Source of the DNA: Heloderma charlesbogerti
Lineage: Eukaryota > Chordata > Lepidosauria > Squamata > Helodermatidae
Direction: 5' to 3'
Assembly (NCBI GenBank): GCA_026122225.1
Contig: JANEZZ010001492.1
Location: 1,133,001-1,197,000, forward strand
Length of the DNA: 64,000 nucleotides
Below, piece by piece: positions 12,483-24,745 of this stretch. Each line of letters opens with the position of its first letter. The first letter of the stretch is position 1. The position numbers were made by a program, and so were the translations under genes. The notes under the pieces were generated by a model. It made no database searches and was not told the origin of the DNA. It saw nothing but the letters and a program-made list of their open reading frames with translations.

Positions 12483-13796
12483 CAATCCTATGCCAGGGAA
12501 CTGTCTTCCAAGTTAACATTTTGAGGATGTAAGAAAATGTTGTAAGCAAATAATAAATATCACTTCATTTAAAACAGCAGTGACAACAACATTTTTGATA
12601 TCACTTTTCCAGGTAATCACATACCTACACTGTAGTAAGATCCAGGTATCAAATCAAATGTTTTTACTTATATTGTTGGCTCCAATATATCCCCTTTATG
12701 CTATCCCCAGGCTATTGTGTGTGCCAAAAATGATATATGCTATTCTGGACAAAACTGCTTAGAGTGTCAACATTAATAGACACTAGATAACTAGTTAAAG
12801 CCACATGGGAAGGAAGAAGTCAAATGAAAGATGTATGTCCATTTTAATTTATCATCATGCATTTACTTGCTTATATAAAACTTGGTACCAAGATCATTTG
12901 TTTTAGCCTAAGGATAGAAACAAGAATTTAACAAATGTAAGTGCCTTTGGGACAAAGGATACTTTTTTAAAAAGTGTTAACATTTGTGTACAGTTTGCTG
13001 GTCAAATAAGATGAGAGTCTGTCTTGTGGTGTTACTCAGCTGTGATCATATAATGTGTTCTCTGCCTTCTGTCAGACATATGATACTTTGTCCCATAACA
13101 GACCAAACTATCTCCCAACCAGCTGAGCTCGAGGTCATTCCCAGGTCAGGCTGGTTAAAGATGGCTGTCAACTCGTTGCCAGAGTCACAAATGCACTTTA
13201 AATCACCTTTATCTCACTTAAAACATTGATGCTTTCCAGCGATGACTATAGCCATAATCATAACATCGAGATGAAATTTAGCAGAACATTTTGTGGGACT
13301 ACTGAAAACCTATCCTAGTGTATGTTTATGCAAAGTCCAGTGAGGCTCATGTCAGGGTAAATCCCTGATAATGTAAGCCCCTATATCACTAACAAAACAG
13401 CTCAAGTATTTGCAATATGCCCCCCTCCCCACCGCAAAAAAACCCCATTATGGTTTCTAGCTACATTACAAATGGTAAAGATGATTTTAAGAGGGAACAA
13501 TGAGTGGAATCCATCTTTTTAAAGTGGAAAGCTAATTATTATTCAGACAAACGTATGCAGCGAAAAGAGTAATGGCAGCAAAAGACATTATAATTGCGGG
13601 ACTGTGTCACCTGGTGTTTTTATTGTGATGGATACTCTTTAGATCCATGTGCCTCTCCAACTTCACAATGTTTTTCACAAGTCTCAATGGTATACCAGAA
13701 AGACAGGCCCTTAATTATACATTTGCACATGCTTTATTGGTGCAAAGATGTTTCTCTGGCCTGTCATTCTTGTTAGTGACATTTATTTTGACATGC

Positions 13797-13797
<1 letters not shown>

Positions 13798-13875
<78 letters not shown>
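13798..13875. repeat. (CT)n (CA)n compound microsatellite
   Basis: About 46 bp of CT units followed by about 30 bp of CA units. Reading frames through it are artefacts. Confidence 0.92.
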
Positions 13876-13877
<2 letters not shown>

Positions 13878-14049
13878 CCAATCACATTACAAATATACTA
13901 GAAGTTTACAACCAAATAATTGGCTGGCTAGTTCAGATCCATATGTGAAATTCAGCCTCGTGTCTCCATGCTCCCATTAGGGTTTCTGGGTCACAATGTT
14001 GCAGTCAAAGAAGGAGCCCCATAGAAATGAAAGAATTCTTCTGTCAGGT

Positions 14050-14200
14050 CTAGGCCAGGGATGGAGGACATGTGGTGCAATAGATGTTGTTGGACTGCAA
14101 CTCTCCTCACCAGTAGCCAAGCTGGCTAGGGCTGATGGGAGTTGTAATCTAACACCATCTGGAGAGCCACAGGCTGAGGCTCCCCACCCCTGGTCTAGAC
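14050..14200. repeat. Foldback element, family B
   Basis: Arms share GTTGTTGGACTGCAACTC and its inverse GGGAGTTGTAATCTAAC. The palindromic layout is complete. Confidence 0.7.
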
Positions 14201-14342
14201 TGCAACCCTAGCAGCCCTGTGTCTCCTTGGCTGCCTGGCCTATAAACCTCCAAGTCTCCCTGAACAGCCCACTTTCTTCCAGCTAATAGACTACAAGCCT
14301 GGTCTTTCTCTCTCTTTCTCTCTCTTTTTTTTTTTTTTTTTT

Positions 14343-14560
14343 GAGAGCCAGTGTAGTGTAGTGGTTAGAAAGCTATGGAGACCTGAGTTCAAGTGTCACA
14401 ACCAACCTACTCAACCATAGAGGCCACAGTAAGTCCTTGGGCCTGTTGTTGTCTTTTAGCCTAGTCTCAATGGGTTACATAAGGATAAAGTGTAGAGGAA
14501 CCATATAAGCCACCCTGCTCCTTGGAGGAATGGTAGGATAAAAATTTCATTAATTATTGT
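14343..14560 (+). mobile_element. Sauria-type tRNA-derived SINE (degenerate)
   Basis: It starts GAGAGCCAGTGTAGTGTAGT and contains an A-box-like TAGTGTAGTGGTTAG and a B-box-like GAGTTCAAGT, as in tRNA-derived Sauria SINEs. A unique-looking body and an AT-rich tail follow. It is preceded by a T run. Confidence 0.6.
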
Positions 14561-14691
14561 AATGTAATAATTTTATTATTTTCCAGTTTTGCACCACTTT
14601 TGCTAATTTCTCCTTGGCTTCTCCCCTTTTCTATGTACCCACCACAAATTGTTTCCTCTGATACCTCTTTTCAAATTGCTGTCTAATTCAG

Positions 14692-14762
14692 GCTTTCCCA
14701 ACCTGGCAGCCTCCAGATGTGTTGGACTACAACTCCTATCATCCCCAGTCAGCAAGGCCATT
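14692..14762. repeat. Foldback element, family B, half copy
   Basis: Only one arm is recognisable (CCTCCAGATGTGTTGGACTA, ACTCCTATCATCCCCAG). A short GTGGGGAGRTCTTC direct repeat follows. Confidence 0.6.
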
Positions 14763-15162
14763 GGGTGGGGAGATCTTCATTGGGTGGGGAGGTCTTCTAG
14801 ACCTCTGTGCAGAAAAGTTTCCATGTCTTAGATGTCCACAATAATAATTACTGGATGGCAGGGCAGGCAGGACCTGGGAGAACCCCCTATCCTTACAGCC
14901 CCCTTTCAACATATTTTGCCCCACCTTCACACAAGTAAGGCATGTATCTTTCCCTCATAGAAGAAGGCAATTGGGCAGATTGTGTGAGGAGAGAAGAGAT
15001 CCAGGAGAAAACATCCTACGAAATCAACACTTTTAAAACTGTAAAATCAAAAAACGGATTATTTATTTTCCACTGGCACTTCTGCCTTCTGCTAACTTGT
15101 GGAAAAGATTACTGTTTTCATGGTGACTTTCTTTAGCAGTCAGCTGCCTTGGGCAGCTTCCT

Positions 15163-15250
15163 CAGGCTGCAATCTGTACACGCTTTCCTAGGAGTAAATG
15201 CCATGTATGGGGCAGGCTTACATCTGAGTTGGCAGACCAAGGGTTGCACA
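15163..15250. repeat. Foldback element, family A (diverged)
   Basis: AGGCTGCAATCTGTACACGC and TAGGAGTAAATGCCATG resemble other copies; the right arm is poorly preserved. Confidence 0.45.
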
Positions 15251-15789
15251 GTCAGTCTCAAATCTTGGCCTACTCCTTTGCATGTCTAGCTAAAGACGTT
15301 GCAGAGCTTTGGGCATCATTTGTTACTAGTGCCAAGTAGGGATGTCAGAGAAATTTGCAATGGAATGAGTTTGGATTTCTATGAATGTGACCCCCAGATT
15401 CCGCAGCAGACCAGCTTTTCCCAAGTTGCATGGATTCTGTGGACTTGAGGACGAGTTGTTGTTGTTTTTTAACTTTCCAGGATTTTATGCAAATTGAGTC
15501 ATAGAAAAATACATAAAATAAAAAAATCACCAGCCTAAAATGCACTTTCCCCTGCATAGGCTAAAGCATGGAAATGCACGTGGGGGGATTTGCACATTTT
15601 GGGGAAATGTGTGCAATTTCGCAAGTGTGAATCTGTGCAAATGCAGGAAATGGGGGGGGGGAAATCTGATTCTGCCAATGAGTGGGTGATGGAACTAAAG
15701 GCACCTGACAATCCACAAAACACAGATGGAACAGATTTTACAAAATCCGTACATCTGACGTGTTAAGTCCATTGGGTAGGGTAGGGCTG

Positions 15790-15925
15790 TCTTCCACAAC
15801 CTGGCACCCTCCAAATGTATTGTGCTACAATTCCTGTCACCCCAGCAAGCATGGCTATTGACCATATTGGTTGGGGATGATGAGAGCTGTAGTCCAACAC
15901 ATCTGCAAGGTGCTAGGTTGGAGAA
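15790..15925. repeat. Foldback element, family B
   Basis: Both arms are visible: CTACAATTCCTGTCACCCCA and, inverted, GATGATGAGAGCTGTAGTCC. Confidence 0.65.
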
Positions 15926-16723
15926 GGCAATATAAAATAAGAAAAGATATTCCAGACATTCCAGTATTACATGCTTGTGCTATCATTTCAATAGTGGTTA
16001 TTAACAATACAGCATTTAAGAATCAGATTTCTAGGAGACAGAGTATTTATGCACCTGACTATGAACAATTATTAAATATCCAGTTTTGCATACATCATAA
16101 AACCATATCTATATGTATCTTTTAAAAAATCTATTACTACAAAACAAATATCTACAATTAATTTATAAAATACACATTATAACATATCAAAAGCAAACCA
16201 AAACCAAAATTAATATAAATCTGCTTCCTTTCTTATACACCTATATTTGGAAATTCTAAATAATGACTAAACTGTCTGAATGGCAAAATAAGTTGCATGA
16301 ATATTCTATAAAGTTAACGCTAACAAATTATATCTATCTGTATCTAAACATCTAGATTTATCTTTCTGAATATCTCTATCAATCCTGTATAGATGTATAT
16401 GAAGTAGACTCCTGTATCGTAGTCTATTCTGCATTGGGACTTCGGACTGTAAGACCAGAAGCCATTTGCAAATACAATGAGGCAGACAAACACCCACAGA
16501 GCATTTCCTACCCCCAATATTGGCACCCCCCGTATGTGAATATAATCCATTTTAAAGAAATGTGTGGCATATCCCTTACATGTCTATTATGAGTCCTTAG
16601 AGGGCTTTAAAGCTTGAAGATCAGAATGGACTATTGCTGCCACTCCCAATGCATTCTTTTTAACCATGTGATTGGGAAAACTAGGGGTCACAGAGAGGTT
16701 TACCAGCCCTTGCATAGGCCTAT

Positions 16724-17241
16724 GAGTTCCGTTCAGGGAGCCTTTCTACCTAAACTGACACCATGACATAGTAGCAAGTTGGCCAAGTGGTCAGACCTTC
16801 TTGAAGTCATGAAACTGAAGCCCCAAACCCAGCTTTGAATCTTCAACATTGATCTATTTATGAAGAAACAGACAACATATTCAAAAACACCTCTGAGAAT
16901 CAAATGTAATCGCTACAGTCTTAGCATTATTAAATGTTAACCAAGCACTAGATTCTGTTAATGGAATCGAAGGGACAAAACAGAGTTCCGTTCAGGGAGC
17001 CTTTCTACCTAAACTGACACCATGACATAGTAGCAAGTTGGCCAAGTGGTCAGACCTTCTTGAAGTCATGAAACTGAAGCCCCAAACCCAGCTTTGAATC
17101 TTCAACATTGATCTATTTATGAAGAAACAGACAACATATTCAAAAACACCTCTGAGAATCAAATGTAATCGCTACAGTCTTAGCATTATTAAATGTTAAT
17201 CAAGCACTAGATTCTGTTAATGGAATCGAAGGGACAAAACA
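16724..17241. repeat. Direct tandem duplication, 2 x 259 bp
   Basis: Units 16724-16982 and 16983-17241 are identical in every part I compared except one base (TTAACCAAG versus TTAATCAAG). A GAGTTCC heptamer borders both units (16724, 16983, 17242). The unit has no ORF or recognised element. Confidence 0.93.
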
Positions 17242-18359
17242 GAGTTCCTTGGGTTTTCCTTCATTGGCTTTTGAGTCCATCTTTCTGATCTCCTTTGTAG
17301 AAGCCTGTCAGCTCTCATTCCGGCATCAGCGCTTGTATGTCTGTGTCTTGACCTCTGCCAGCACAAGTGTGTCTCTAGGGTTTGTGCCCCAAACAGAAAT
17401 CAAGCTCTGTAATCTATTAACATGCCTAGGAAGTGTTTCTTTTTTAAAAACTGAAATCCCATAAGATGCAAAGCATGTAGTCTCCTTGGAGACAAATCAA
17501 AGTGTCATGCCCTGGAGTGGGGATGGCGTGGCAGAGAATGGTAGATCTATGTCCAGATCTATTAATGGCTTATTAGCTGGCCTTCCCCAAGGCACATGTA
17601 TATTTACACAATGAGACTTCCTAATCACAGCTGGTTACAGCTGGTTACATAGTGAAGCTGGTATGTGTAGACTTTCCAGACAATAATTCCTAATTCCTTG
17701 CTAGATCAGCTTGAAGGCTACGATGTCACCAAGTGCAACTCCACACTTCCAAAGTAAATGGGAGATTGGCCATTGACTACAGAACAGTGTAGACCGTGCC
17801 TCAGAATGTTTTGGTATTAAGGAGAACCACATCTTAGCAATGTGTGATAGCCCAGTGCATTATTGAAAGAGATGAGACAGCATTTTGCTTTTTCCACAGC
17901 TGTGATCTTGAAGACACTTCCTTTAAAGTAAATTCTCCTGACATTGAATAAACGTATTTAGGATTGAGAGGTCTGATATGCATATTGGTCAGTATACGAT
18001 ACTACCACTCTGCTTACCAAAGACCTAGCACTAGAGTAAGTGATCTCTAGTGCAATGCCAATAACTATTGCCATTGTGCTTGAGGTCACTTATGCCGGCA
18101 CCACATCAATTACAAAAGTGGAGTGGCAGTGCTGGATCCTGCCAATTACATTGCATTGCATTGCATTGATGTTTTACATTTCTATACAGCCCAGTAGCCA
18201 AAGCCCTCTGAGTGGTTAACAAAAATTACATACTAATACAAATTGTGTATTTTTGCATACATGCAACCAACATGTCTATATGGAGACAGAGCGCTCCCCC
18301 CCCATTCTATGAAGTGAAGTCTTCTGCTAGTATCAGAAAATCTTACAAGAATAAAGGAT

Positions 18360-18731
18360 GTTGTTGTTGTTGTTATTCAGTCATTCAGTCATGTCCGGCT
18401 CTTCGTGACCCCCTGGACCATAGCACGCCAGGCCTTCCTGTCCTGCGCTCTCTCCCAGAGTGTGCTCAAGTTCATATTAATTGCATCGGTGATGCTATCT
18501 AGCCATCTCATCCTCTGCCGTCCCCTTCTCCTTTTGCCTTCAGTCTTTCCCAGCATCAGGGTCTTTTCCAGAGAGTTTTCTCTTCGCATTAGGTGGCCAA
18601 AATATTTGAGCTTCAGCTTCAGTATCTGTCCTTCCAATGAGCACTCAGGGTTGATTTCCTTTAGGATTGACTGATTTGACCTCCTTGCAGTCCAGGGGAC
18701 TCGTAAGAGTCTTCTCCAGCACCACAGTTCG
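18360..18731 (-). mobile_element. BovB LINE 3' fragment
   Basis: A 372-bp 3' end of BovB on the minus strand, encoding fragments such as YFGHLMRRENSLEKTLMLGK and RRRGRQRMRWLDS. It is flanked by a perfect 12-bp duplication AGAATAAAGGAT (18348-18359 and 18732-18743), so it is a 5'-truncated retrotransposition event. Confidence 0.93.
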
Positions 18732-19138
18732 AGAATAAAGGATACCTATATATAAAAGCAGTGTAACATAAAGATCAGACAAAGGCCAGCATTTGGCATT
18801 TGGGAATTCTAGGTGAAATAGTAGAATTACTCACCAATCCTCCTGTACTGGGACCTGGAGTTCATGAGTCTAAGACCCCTCCCCACTCACTCTGCCTGGT
18901 CCCATGTTGCTTCTTCTCCTTTACCAATAGCCAAGTGACCCAACTACTGCCACTGCAATCCCTCTCTTATCCTCATCCTTACAGATATCTTACCAAGGAT
19001 TTGCCCCTGGGGCCCAAAGGGCTGTTGCTTCTCACTGGCCCATACCTGGCAGGCTGGACCTACATTAGGAAAAAGGAGGCTGCTGATTTGGGGTGTCATG
19101 AAAGGGCAGCAAATTGATAGTTTAAACATTTATTCATA

Positions 19139-19252
19139 ATGGGTCAGATCCTAGCCCTACTTAGAGTAGACCCACTGAAATCAAATTTATTCAATTGGAG
19201 TCCCAATTATTTCAGTGGATCTCCTCTAAGTAGGACTAATTCTGGGTCCAAC
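19139..19252. repeat. Foldback element related to family A
   Basis: Arms GGTCAGATCCTAGCCCTACT and AGTAGGACTAATTCTGGGTC are near reverse complements, with an inner ACTGAAAT/ATTTCAGT pair. About 114 bp. Confidence 0.65.
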
Positions 19253-19494
19253 CAATTGTGTTTTTACTGTCAGGGATATTTTGAGATTTTCTGTTTCAGG
19301 TGCCAAAATACCTTGTCTGGCCTTGGATACTACACACCTTCACTTTGATAGGGGTACTGTTTGTTGCTCTGCTTCAGGCAGAAAAATGTCATGGGCAGGC
19401 CCTGCTCCTTAAATCTCAGACATCCCAAACAAACAAACTACTAATAAAACCTCACAACTGAGTTTGCAGGGCATTATCACCATCCCGTACATAG

Positions 19495-19560
19495 TTGCTT
19501 GAAGTAAGCCCTATTGAACTCAGTAGTGCTTACCTTGGATTGCATAGATTCAACTTAACA
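19495..19560. repeat. Foldback element, family A (partial)
   Basis: GAAGTAAGCCCTATTGAACT and CAGTAGTGCTTACCTTGG form the palindromic core. Confidence 0.55.
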
Positions 19561-19879
19561 AAAGATCTTCAGCAGGCTGAAATGCAAATTTTAGCTTTTA
19601 ATTGAAAATGCGAACGATATTGCACATAAATGGCACCACATAAGCTGCTAACATGAAGGAGGAACCCAATCAAAGAAAGGAAAGAAATGTCATCTGGTTA
19701 TTTTCCTCATTCTGTGATGTCATCTCTGCTAATCTTGTCACAAAGAATAGTAACATCTGAAAGCTTCATGATCACCTCATTTTCACTTGCCAGGAGAGTC
19801 CATCAATAATCCTGGTATTCTGGCAGATGATATCACCCGTCCTGGCCTGAAAGCTGCACTCCCCAGCATTCTCCCTCTT

Positions 19880-20080
19880 GCTGGAGGCTGGTGGCCCCAA
19901 TGTCAGTGGGGCAGTGAATTTAATCTGGGCTTCAGTCAGAACCAGTCAGGACTCTAAAGGAGCTCTCCAGGGTGCATCTTGGATCACTCCTTTAGAGTTC
20001 TGACTGGTTCCGGCTAAAAGCCAGAGTGGATTCACTGCCCCACTGACACTGGCGCCACCAGTCTCCAATGCTCCCTCCAC
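19880..20080. repeat. Foldback element, family C
   Basis: Arms of about 95 bp (19886-19970 and 19985-20075) are reverse complements with few mismatches; both contain GTCAGTGGGGCAGTGAAT in opposite orientation. No coding capacity. Non-autonomous. Confidence 0.75.
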
Positions 20081-20457
20081 TATGCCACTGCTTCAGTCCC
20101 TGAGCGACAGAAACATGTGCACCAGCGCTGCCATCTGAAGGGAAAGTCCTGCCCCTTGGCTGTTGCAGAAAATGTTATTTCCCTGCCTGAGGTCCTCTAC
20201 TATTAAGGCCAAGTCTGGGTCACCATTACTATGTGTTGGTTGCTGATCTTGTAAAACATAATGTGCTTTGACTTAAGGGATTTTTTTAACCCATATCAAG
20301 CATTCACCCTTCTTTAAATATGATGGACCTGTTCACAACATTAAATGTATGAACATTAAATATATGAATAATTATCTACACACACACACTGTTCTTAAAT
20401 ACCTTGTAGGACTAAGATTAATTCAGAATCCTTTCCCACATGGAGTAGGAACACTTA

Positions 20458-20550
20458 GAGCACAATCCTACACATGTATACTCAGAAGTCAGTCCCACTG
20501 AGTTCAATGGGGCTTACTCTCAGGTAAGTGGGAATAGGATTGCAGCCTAA
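20458..20550. repeat. Foldback element, family A
   Basis: A well-preserved copy: AGCACAATCCTACACATG, AGTCCCACTGAGTTCAATGG, then TAAGTGGGAATAGGATTGC. Confidence 0.7.
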
Positions 20551-20634
20551 GAAAATCTCTATGAATTTATGAATGCATAACTTTTGAACATTCTCCTGCC
20601 TCATATTTAGCATGAATTTTATTGCATATACCTT

Positions 20635-20669
20635 GATCCTAAAAACTGATGCTGTTAAAGTGCTGCACT
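20635..20669 (+). mobile_element. Isolated 35-bp BovB segment
   Basis: This segment matches 21542-21576 inside the large BovB copy with a single mismatch. It lies 165 bp outside that copy's target-site duplication, so it is a separate or rearranged remnant. Confidence 0.7.
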
Positions 20670-20844
20670 ATAAAATATTTGTTTATGAAGGCTTTGTTTT
20701 CATTTCATTCATAGTCAGGCATTCTAGCTATATCTAGATATTTATATCTAGAAATAATATTGTTCATACGCAAAGATCATTGCCCAGTTCATGCCTGTTA
20801 TGCTAGGTTTGTGCACCAGAAATATATCTACACATAATTTTGCT

Positions 20845-22541
20845 TAAATTGCTTTCGGCTTAAATTGAAGAATGTAGGGAAAACCACTAAACCATTCAGG
20901 TATGACCTAAATCATATCCCTTATGAATATACAGTGGAGGTGATAAATAGATTTCAGGGATTGGACCTGACAGACAGAGTGCCTGAGGAACTATGGACAG
21001 AGGTCCGTAACATTGTTCAGGAGGCAGCAACTACATCCATCCCAAAGAAAAAGAAATGCAAGAAAGCAAAGTGGCTGTCCGATGAGGCTTTACAAGTAGC
21101 TGAGGAAAGAAGGGAAGTGAAAAGCAAGGGAGAAAGGGGAAGGTATACCCAACTGAATGCAGATTTCCAGAGAACAGCAAGGAGAGACAAGAAGGCCTTC
21201 TTAAATGAACAATGCAAAGAAATCAAGGAAAACAATAGAATGGGAAAGACTAGAGATCTTTTCAAGAAAATCGAAGATCTCAAGGGAACGTTTTGTGCAA
21301 AGACGGGCATGATAAAGGACAAAGAAGGCAGGGACCTAACAGAAGCAGATGAGATTAAGAAGAGGTGGAAAGAATACACAGAAGTACTATACAGGAAAGA
21401 TCTTAATGTCCCTGATAGCCATGATAGTGCAGTCATTGAACTTGAGCTGGACATCCTCGAGAGTGAAGTCAAGTGGGCCTTAGGAAGCATTACTAACAAC
21501 AAAGCTAGCGTAGATGACAGTATTCCAGCTGAGCTATTTAAGATCCTAAAAATTGATGCTGTTAAAGTGCTGCACTCAATATGCCAACAAATTTGCAACA
21601 GTAAGAACCAGACATGGAACAACCGATTGGTTCAAAATTGGGAAAGGAGTACGACAAGGCTGTATATTGTCGCCCTCCTTATTTAATGTATATGCAGAGT
21701 ACATCATGAGAAACACCGGGTTGGATGAATCACAGGTCGGAATTAAGATTGCCAGGAGAATTGCCTCAGATACGCAGATGATACCACCCTAATGGCAGAA
21801 AGCGAAGAGGATCTAAAGAGCCTCTTGTTGAGGGTGAAAGAGGAGAGTGCAAAAGCTGGTTTGAAACTCAACATTAAAAAAACTCAGATCATGGCATCTG
21901 GCCCCATCATTTCCTGGCATATAGAAGGGGAAGAAATGGAAGCTGTGACAGATTTTATTTTCTTGGGCTCCAAGATCACTGCAGATGGTGACTGTAGCCA
22001 TGAAATTAAAAGTCGCTTGCTCTTTGGGAGGAAAGCTCTGGCAAACCTAGACAGCATAGTAAGAAGCAGAGACATCACCTTGCTGACAAAGGTCCGTCTA
22101 ATCAAAGCTATGGTTTTCCCAGTAGTAATGTATGGCTGTGAGAGCCGGACTATAAGGAAGGCTGAGCGCTGAAGAATTGATGCTTTCGAACTGTGGTGCT
22201 GGAGAAGACTCTTACGAGTCCCCTGGACTGCAAGGAGGTCAAATCAGTCCATCCTAAAGGAAATCAACCCTGAGTGCTCATTGGAAGGACAGATACTGAA
22301 TCTGAAGCTCAAATATTTTGGCCACCTAATGCGAAGAGAAAACTCTCTGGAAAAGACCCTGATGCTGGGAAAGATTGAAGGCAAAAGGAGAAGGGGACAG
22401 CAGAGGATGAGATGGCTAGATAGCATCACCGAAGCAATGAATATGGACTTGAGCACACTCCAAGAGAGAGCAGAGGACAGGAGGGTCCATGGGGTCACGA
22501 AGAGTCAGACATGACTGAACCACTGAACAACAACAACAACA
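20845..22541 (+). mobile_element. BovB (RTE) LINE, 5'-truncated with internal deletion
   Basis: The open frame 20865-21686 encodes the pre-RT region of a BovB-type ORF2. The frame is then broken, with reverse-transcriptase motifs continuing in other frames: VRQGCILSP near 21650, YADDT near 21775, then MYGCES and LRVPWTARRSNQ toward 22240. About 0.5 kb of the RT core is missing at a junction near 21592. The 3' end is (CAA)n. A perfect 11-bp target-site duplication, ATAATTTTGCT, flanks it (20834-20844 and 22542-22552). The element is dead: truncated, deleted and frameshifted. BovB is typical of squamates and of some mammals that gained it horizontally. Confidence 0.93.
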
Positions 22542-23877
22542 ATAATTTTGCTATTGTCCCCAATGAATTAGAACTTGTGGTTTCAACTAGAGATCAGAAT
22601 AGTACTTTGTTTTTAAAAATTTAATCCATTCATACATTATGTAGCAATGAAATCTAGTGCTGAATATCTCTCCCATTTCAGTACAATATGCCCTTCCTGC
22701 ACCCACAACTTAAGTAACTGCCAGTAGAGGGCAAAGACAGTGTCAAATAATGGTTTAACAGACTGGGCTTCTCCCCTTTTTTATTTGATAGAGTTGACCT
22801 ATTTTTCCCAGATAACATTATAGATGAACTTGCTGCATTTCTCCACCTGGCTAGCAACCAGCTGAAGAAGAGCCTGGTATCCTGTGTTTTCTCTGATCTT
22901 AAATTCATGTCACCACCAGAGCTGGAAGACAGCTGAAGATGAGGGAAGATGAACAGTGTGAGTGAAGAGAGATGCATCTTTCTTTGGTCTTCGCTTGATG
23001 GGAAATGATGAAAAACATCTGGGGCTATGAAAATGTTCAGTCCAAGTCTCTGTTTACCGAAGTCTCTGCAAATGCCAGCATCTGTCACCAAGGAACCCCA
23101 GAAGGGGTTACCCTATCACAAGATCCTCATGGCACATCCAATACCTTTTCCCTAGAGTGAAATGTTGGCTGAGGCAGTGGTGAAAGAGACAAAGGAAAGT
23201 GTATCCAACTCAGGTAATGGGTTTATTAATCGAAGCAAGAAATGAGATCAGGAGTGATCAAGTGAGATGCTTTGATCTGCCAGTATTTTGAAGAACCAAA
23301 TTCCGGGGGACAACAAGAGAAGAGAGGAGATTTGTGCATGAAGTACATAGGATGCATTCACATCTACCATTTAAATCAGCAATAGCTTACTACTGCCACA
23401 TTCATTTCAGTACTAGTGTGCTACTTCTGTGCAGGCTGACTCTTCAATGCAGGATAAACTACTACGGTTTCCCCCCTTCTTTTATCCCCAGTCTGACCAG
23501 AAATGTGGTGGCTATTCCAGATTATCTTGTGTTGAAGTAATAGAGTATGGAAGCTGATCCTTCAGAAAAGGGAAATCTACAAACTATTTCTGCCCAGGAA
23601 GACAGAGGTAGTTATAATTTATTATTGGAACTGTTTGCATTTGCATTGTTCAAAAGCAGCCTAGGGACAGAGTAATAATTTGACACCAGACATTAGGTAC
23701 AAACCATACAGAAGTAAATACCCTAATATCCAGGAGTAGTCCAGCAGTTAAAATGGTTGTGTAAAAATAAAATCCCTTCACATTTGCTTACCTTTCCCTC
23801 TCTATTCAACAGTCTGTCAGTTTGTCCATCCATTCTTCTTCACCCTCTTTTGTAGTAAATTTGTTCTTTTAAATCAG

Positions 23878-24012
23878 GGGTAGAACCCATGGTCCTCCTC
23901 ATTTTGTTGGACTCAAATTCCTGTCAATATCAGCCAGCGTGGCCAATGGTCAGGGATGATGAGAGTTGTAGTCCAAGAACATCCTGAGGGCCACAGGTCC
24001 TCCACTCCTGTA
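23878..24012. repeat. Foldback element, family B
   Basis: Arms with TTGTTGGACTCAAATTCCTG and the inverse GATGAGAGTTGTAGTCCAAG around CAGCCAGCGTGGCCAATGG. Confidence 0.7.
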
Positions 24013-24654
24013 ATAATTATCTCTTTGGAAATGTTCAGCTCAAATATTTGACATCTGCACAACATAATGTCAATTAATTTTTAATGTATACTGAGCTCCT
24101 ACCTTTCTTATTCGCAATCCAGACAAAGTCAGTTTTTAAACCCATGCACCCTCATTTGCAAAGAAATGGGTTTAAACTGAGGTCCTCTGACTTAAAATAG
24201 TTTGCAAAAGGCTGCCATCACCTTTCACACTACTGAAACTGAAGAGAGTACATCACTGTTGAGGTCACTTCTCCATCTTTTGTTATCCGCCATTTGCAGA
24301 ACCAGAGTCAACCAATGTGGTCTAGTGGATATCAACCTGTGTTTGGATTGGGGAATTTGGTGGAACTCGTGTGGCCTTCAACAAGGCACCTCTCTTGATT
24401 CTACACATGAAAAGTGGGAATAAAATAGTGATTTTAACTCACAAAGCTGTTTTATGGCCAACACTGCAAAACACTTGGAATGATTACTGGAACTGGAAAA
24501 AATGCTACATCTTCTTAAAAAGAAAGTTATAGGGAAACCCCTAAATAAACAGTGGGGTTGTGTATCTGCCAATTACAGCTATTATAAGAGAGTTCTGCCA
24601 TTGGCTTCCACCAGATATCGATGTATAGTGTTAGTTGCTTGTTGAACTATTTAG

Positions 24655-24745
24655 GCTTCAATCCTATATACACTTACCTGGGAGTAAGTCCCATTGAACA
24701 CAATGTTGCTTACTTCTCAGTAGACATGCACAGGTTTGAGTGACT
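24655..24745. repeat. Foldback element, family A
   Basis: A well-preserved copy: CAATCCTATATACACTTACC, GAGTAAGTCCCATTGAACAC and TTACTTCTCAGTAGACATGC. Confidence 0.7.

Noticed and set aside
21017..21622. 201-aa minus-strand ORF rich in Leu and Ser
   Set aside because: It is the antisense shadow of the BovB LINE frame at 20865-21686.
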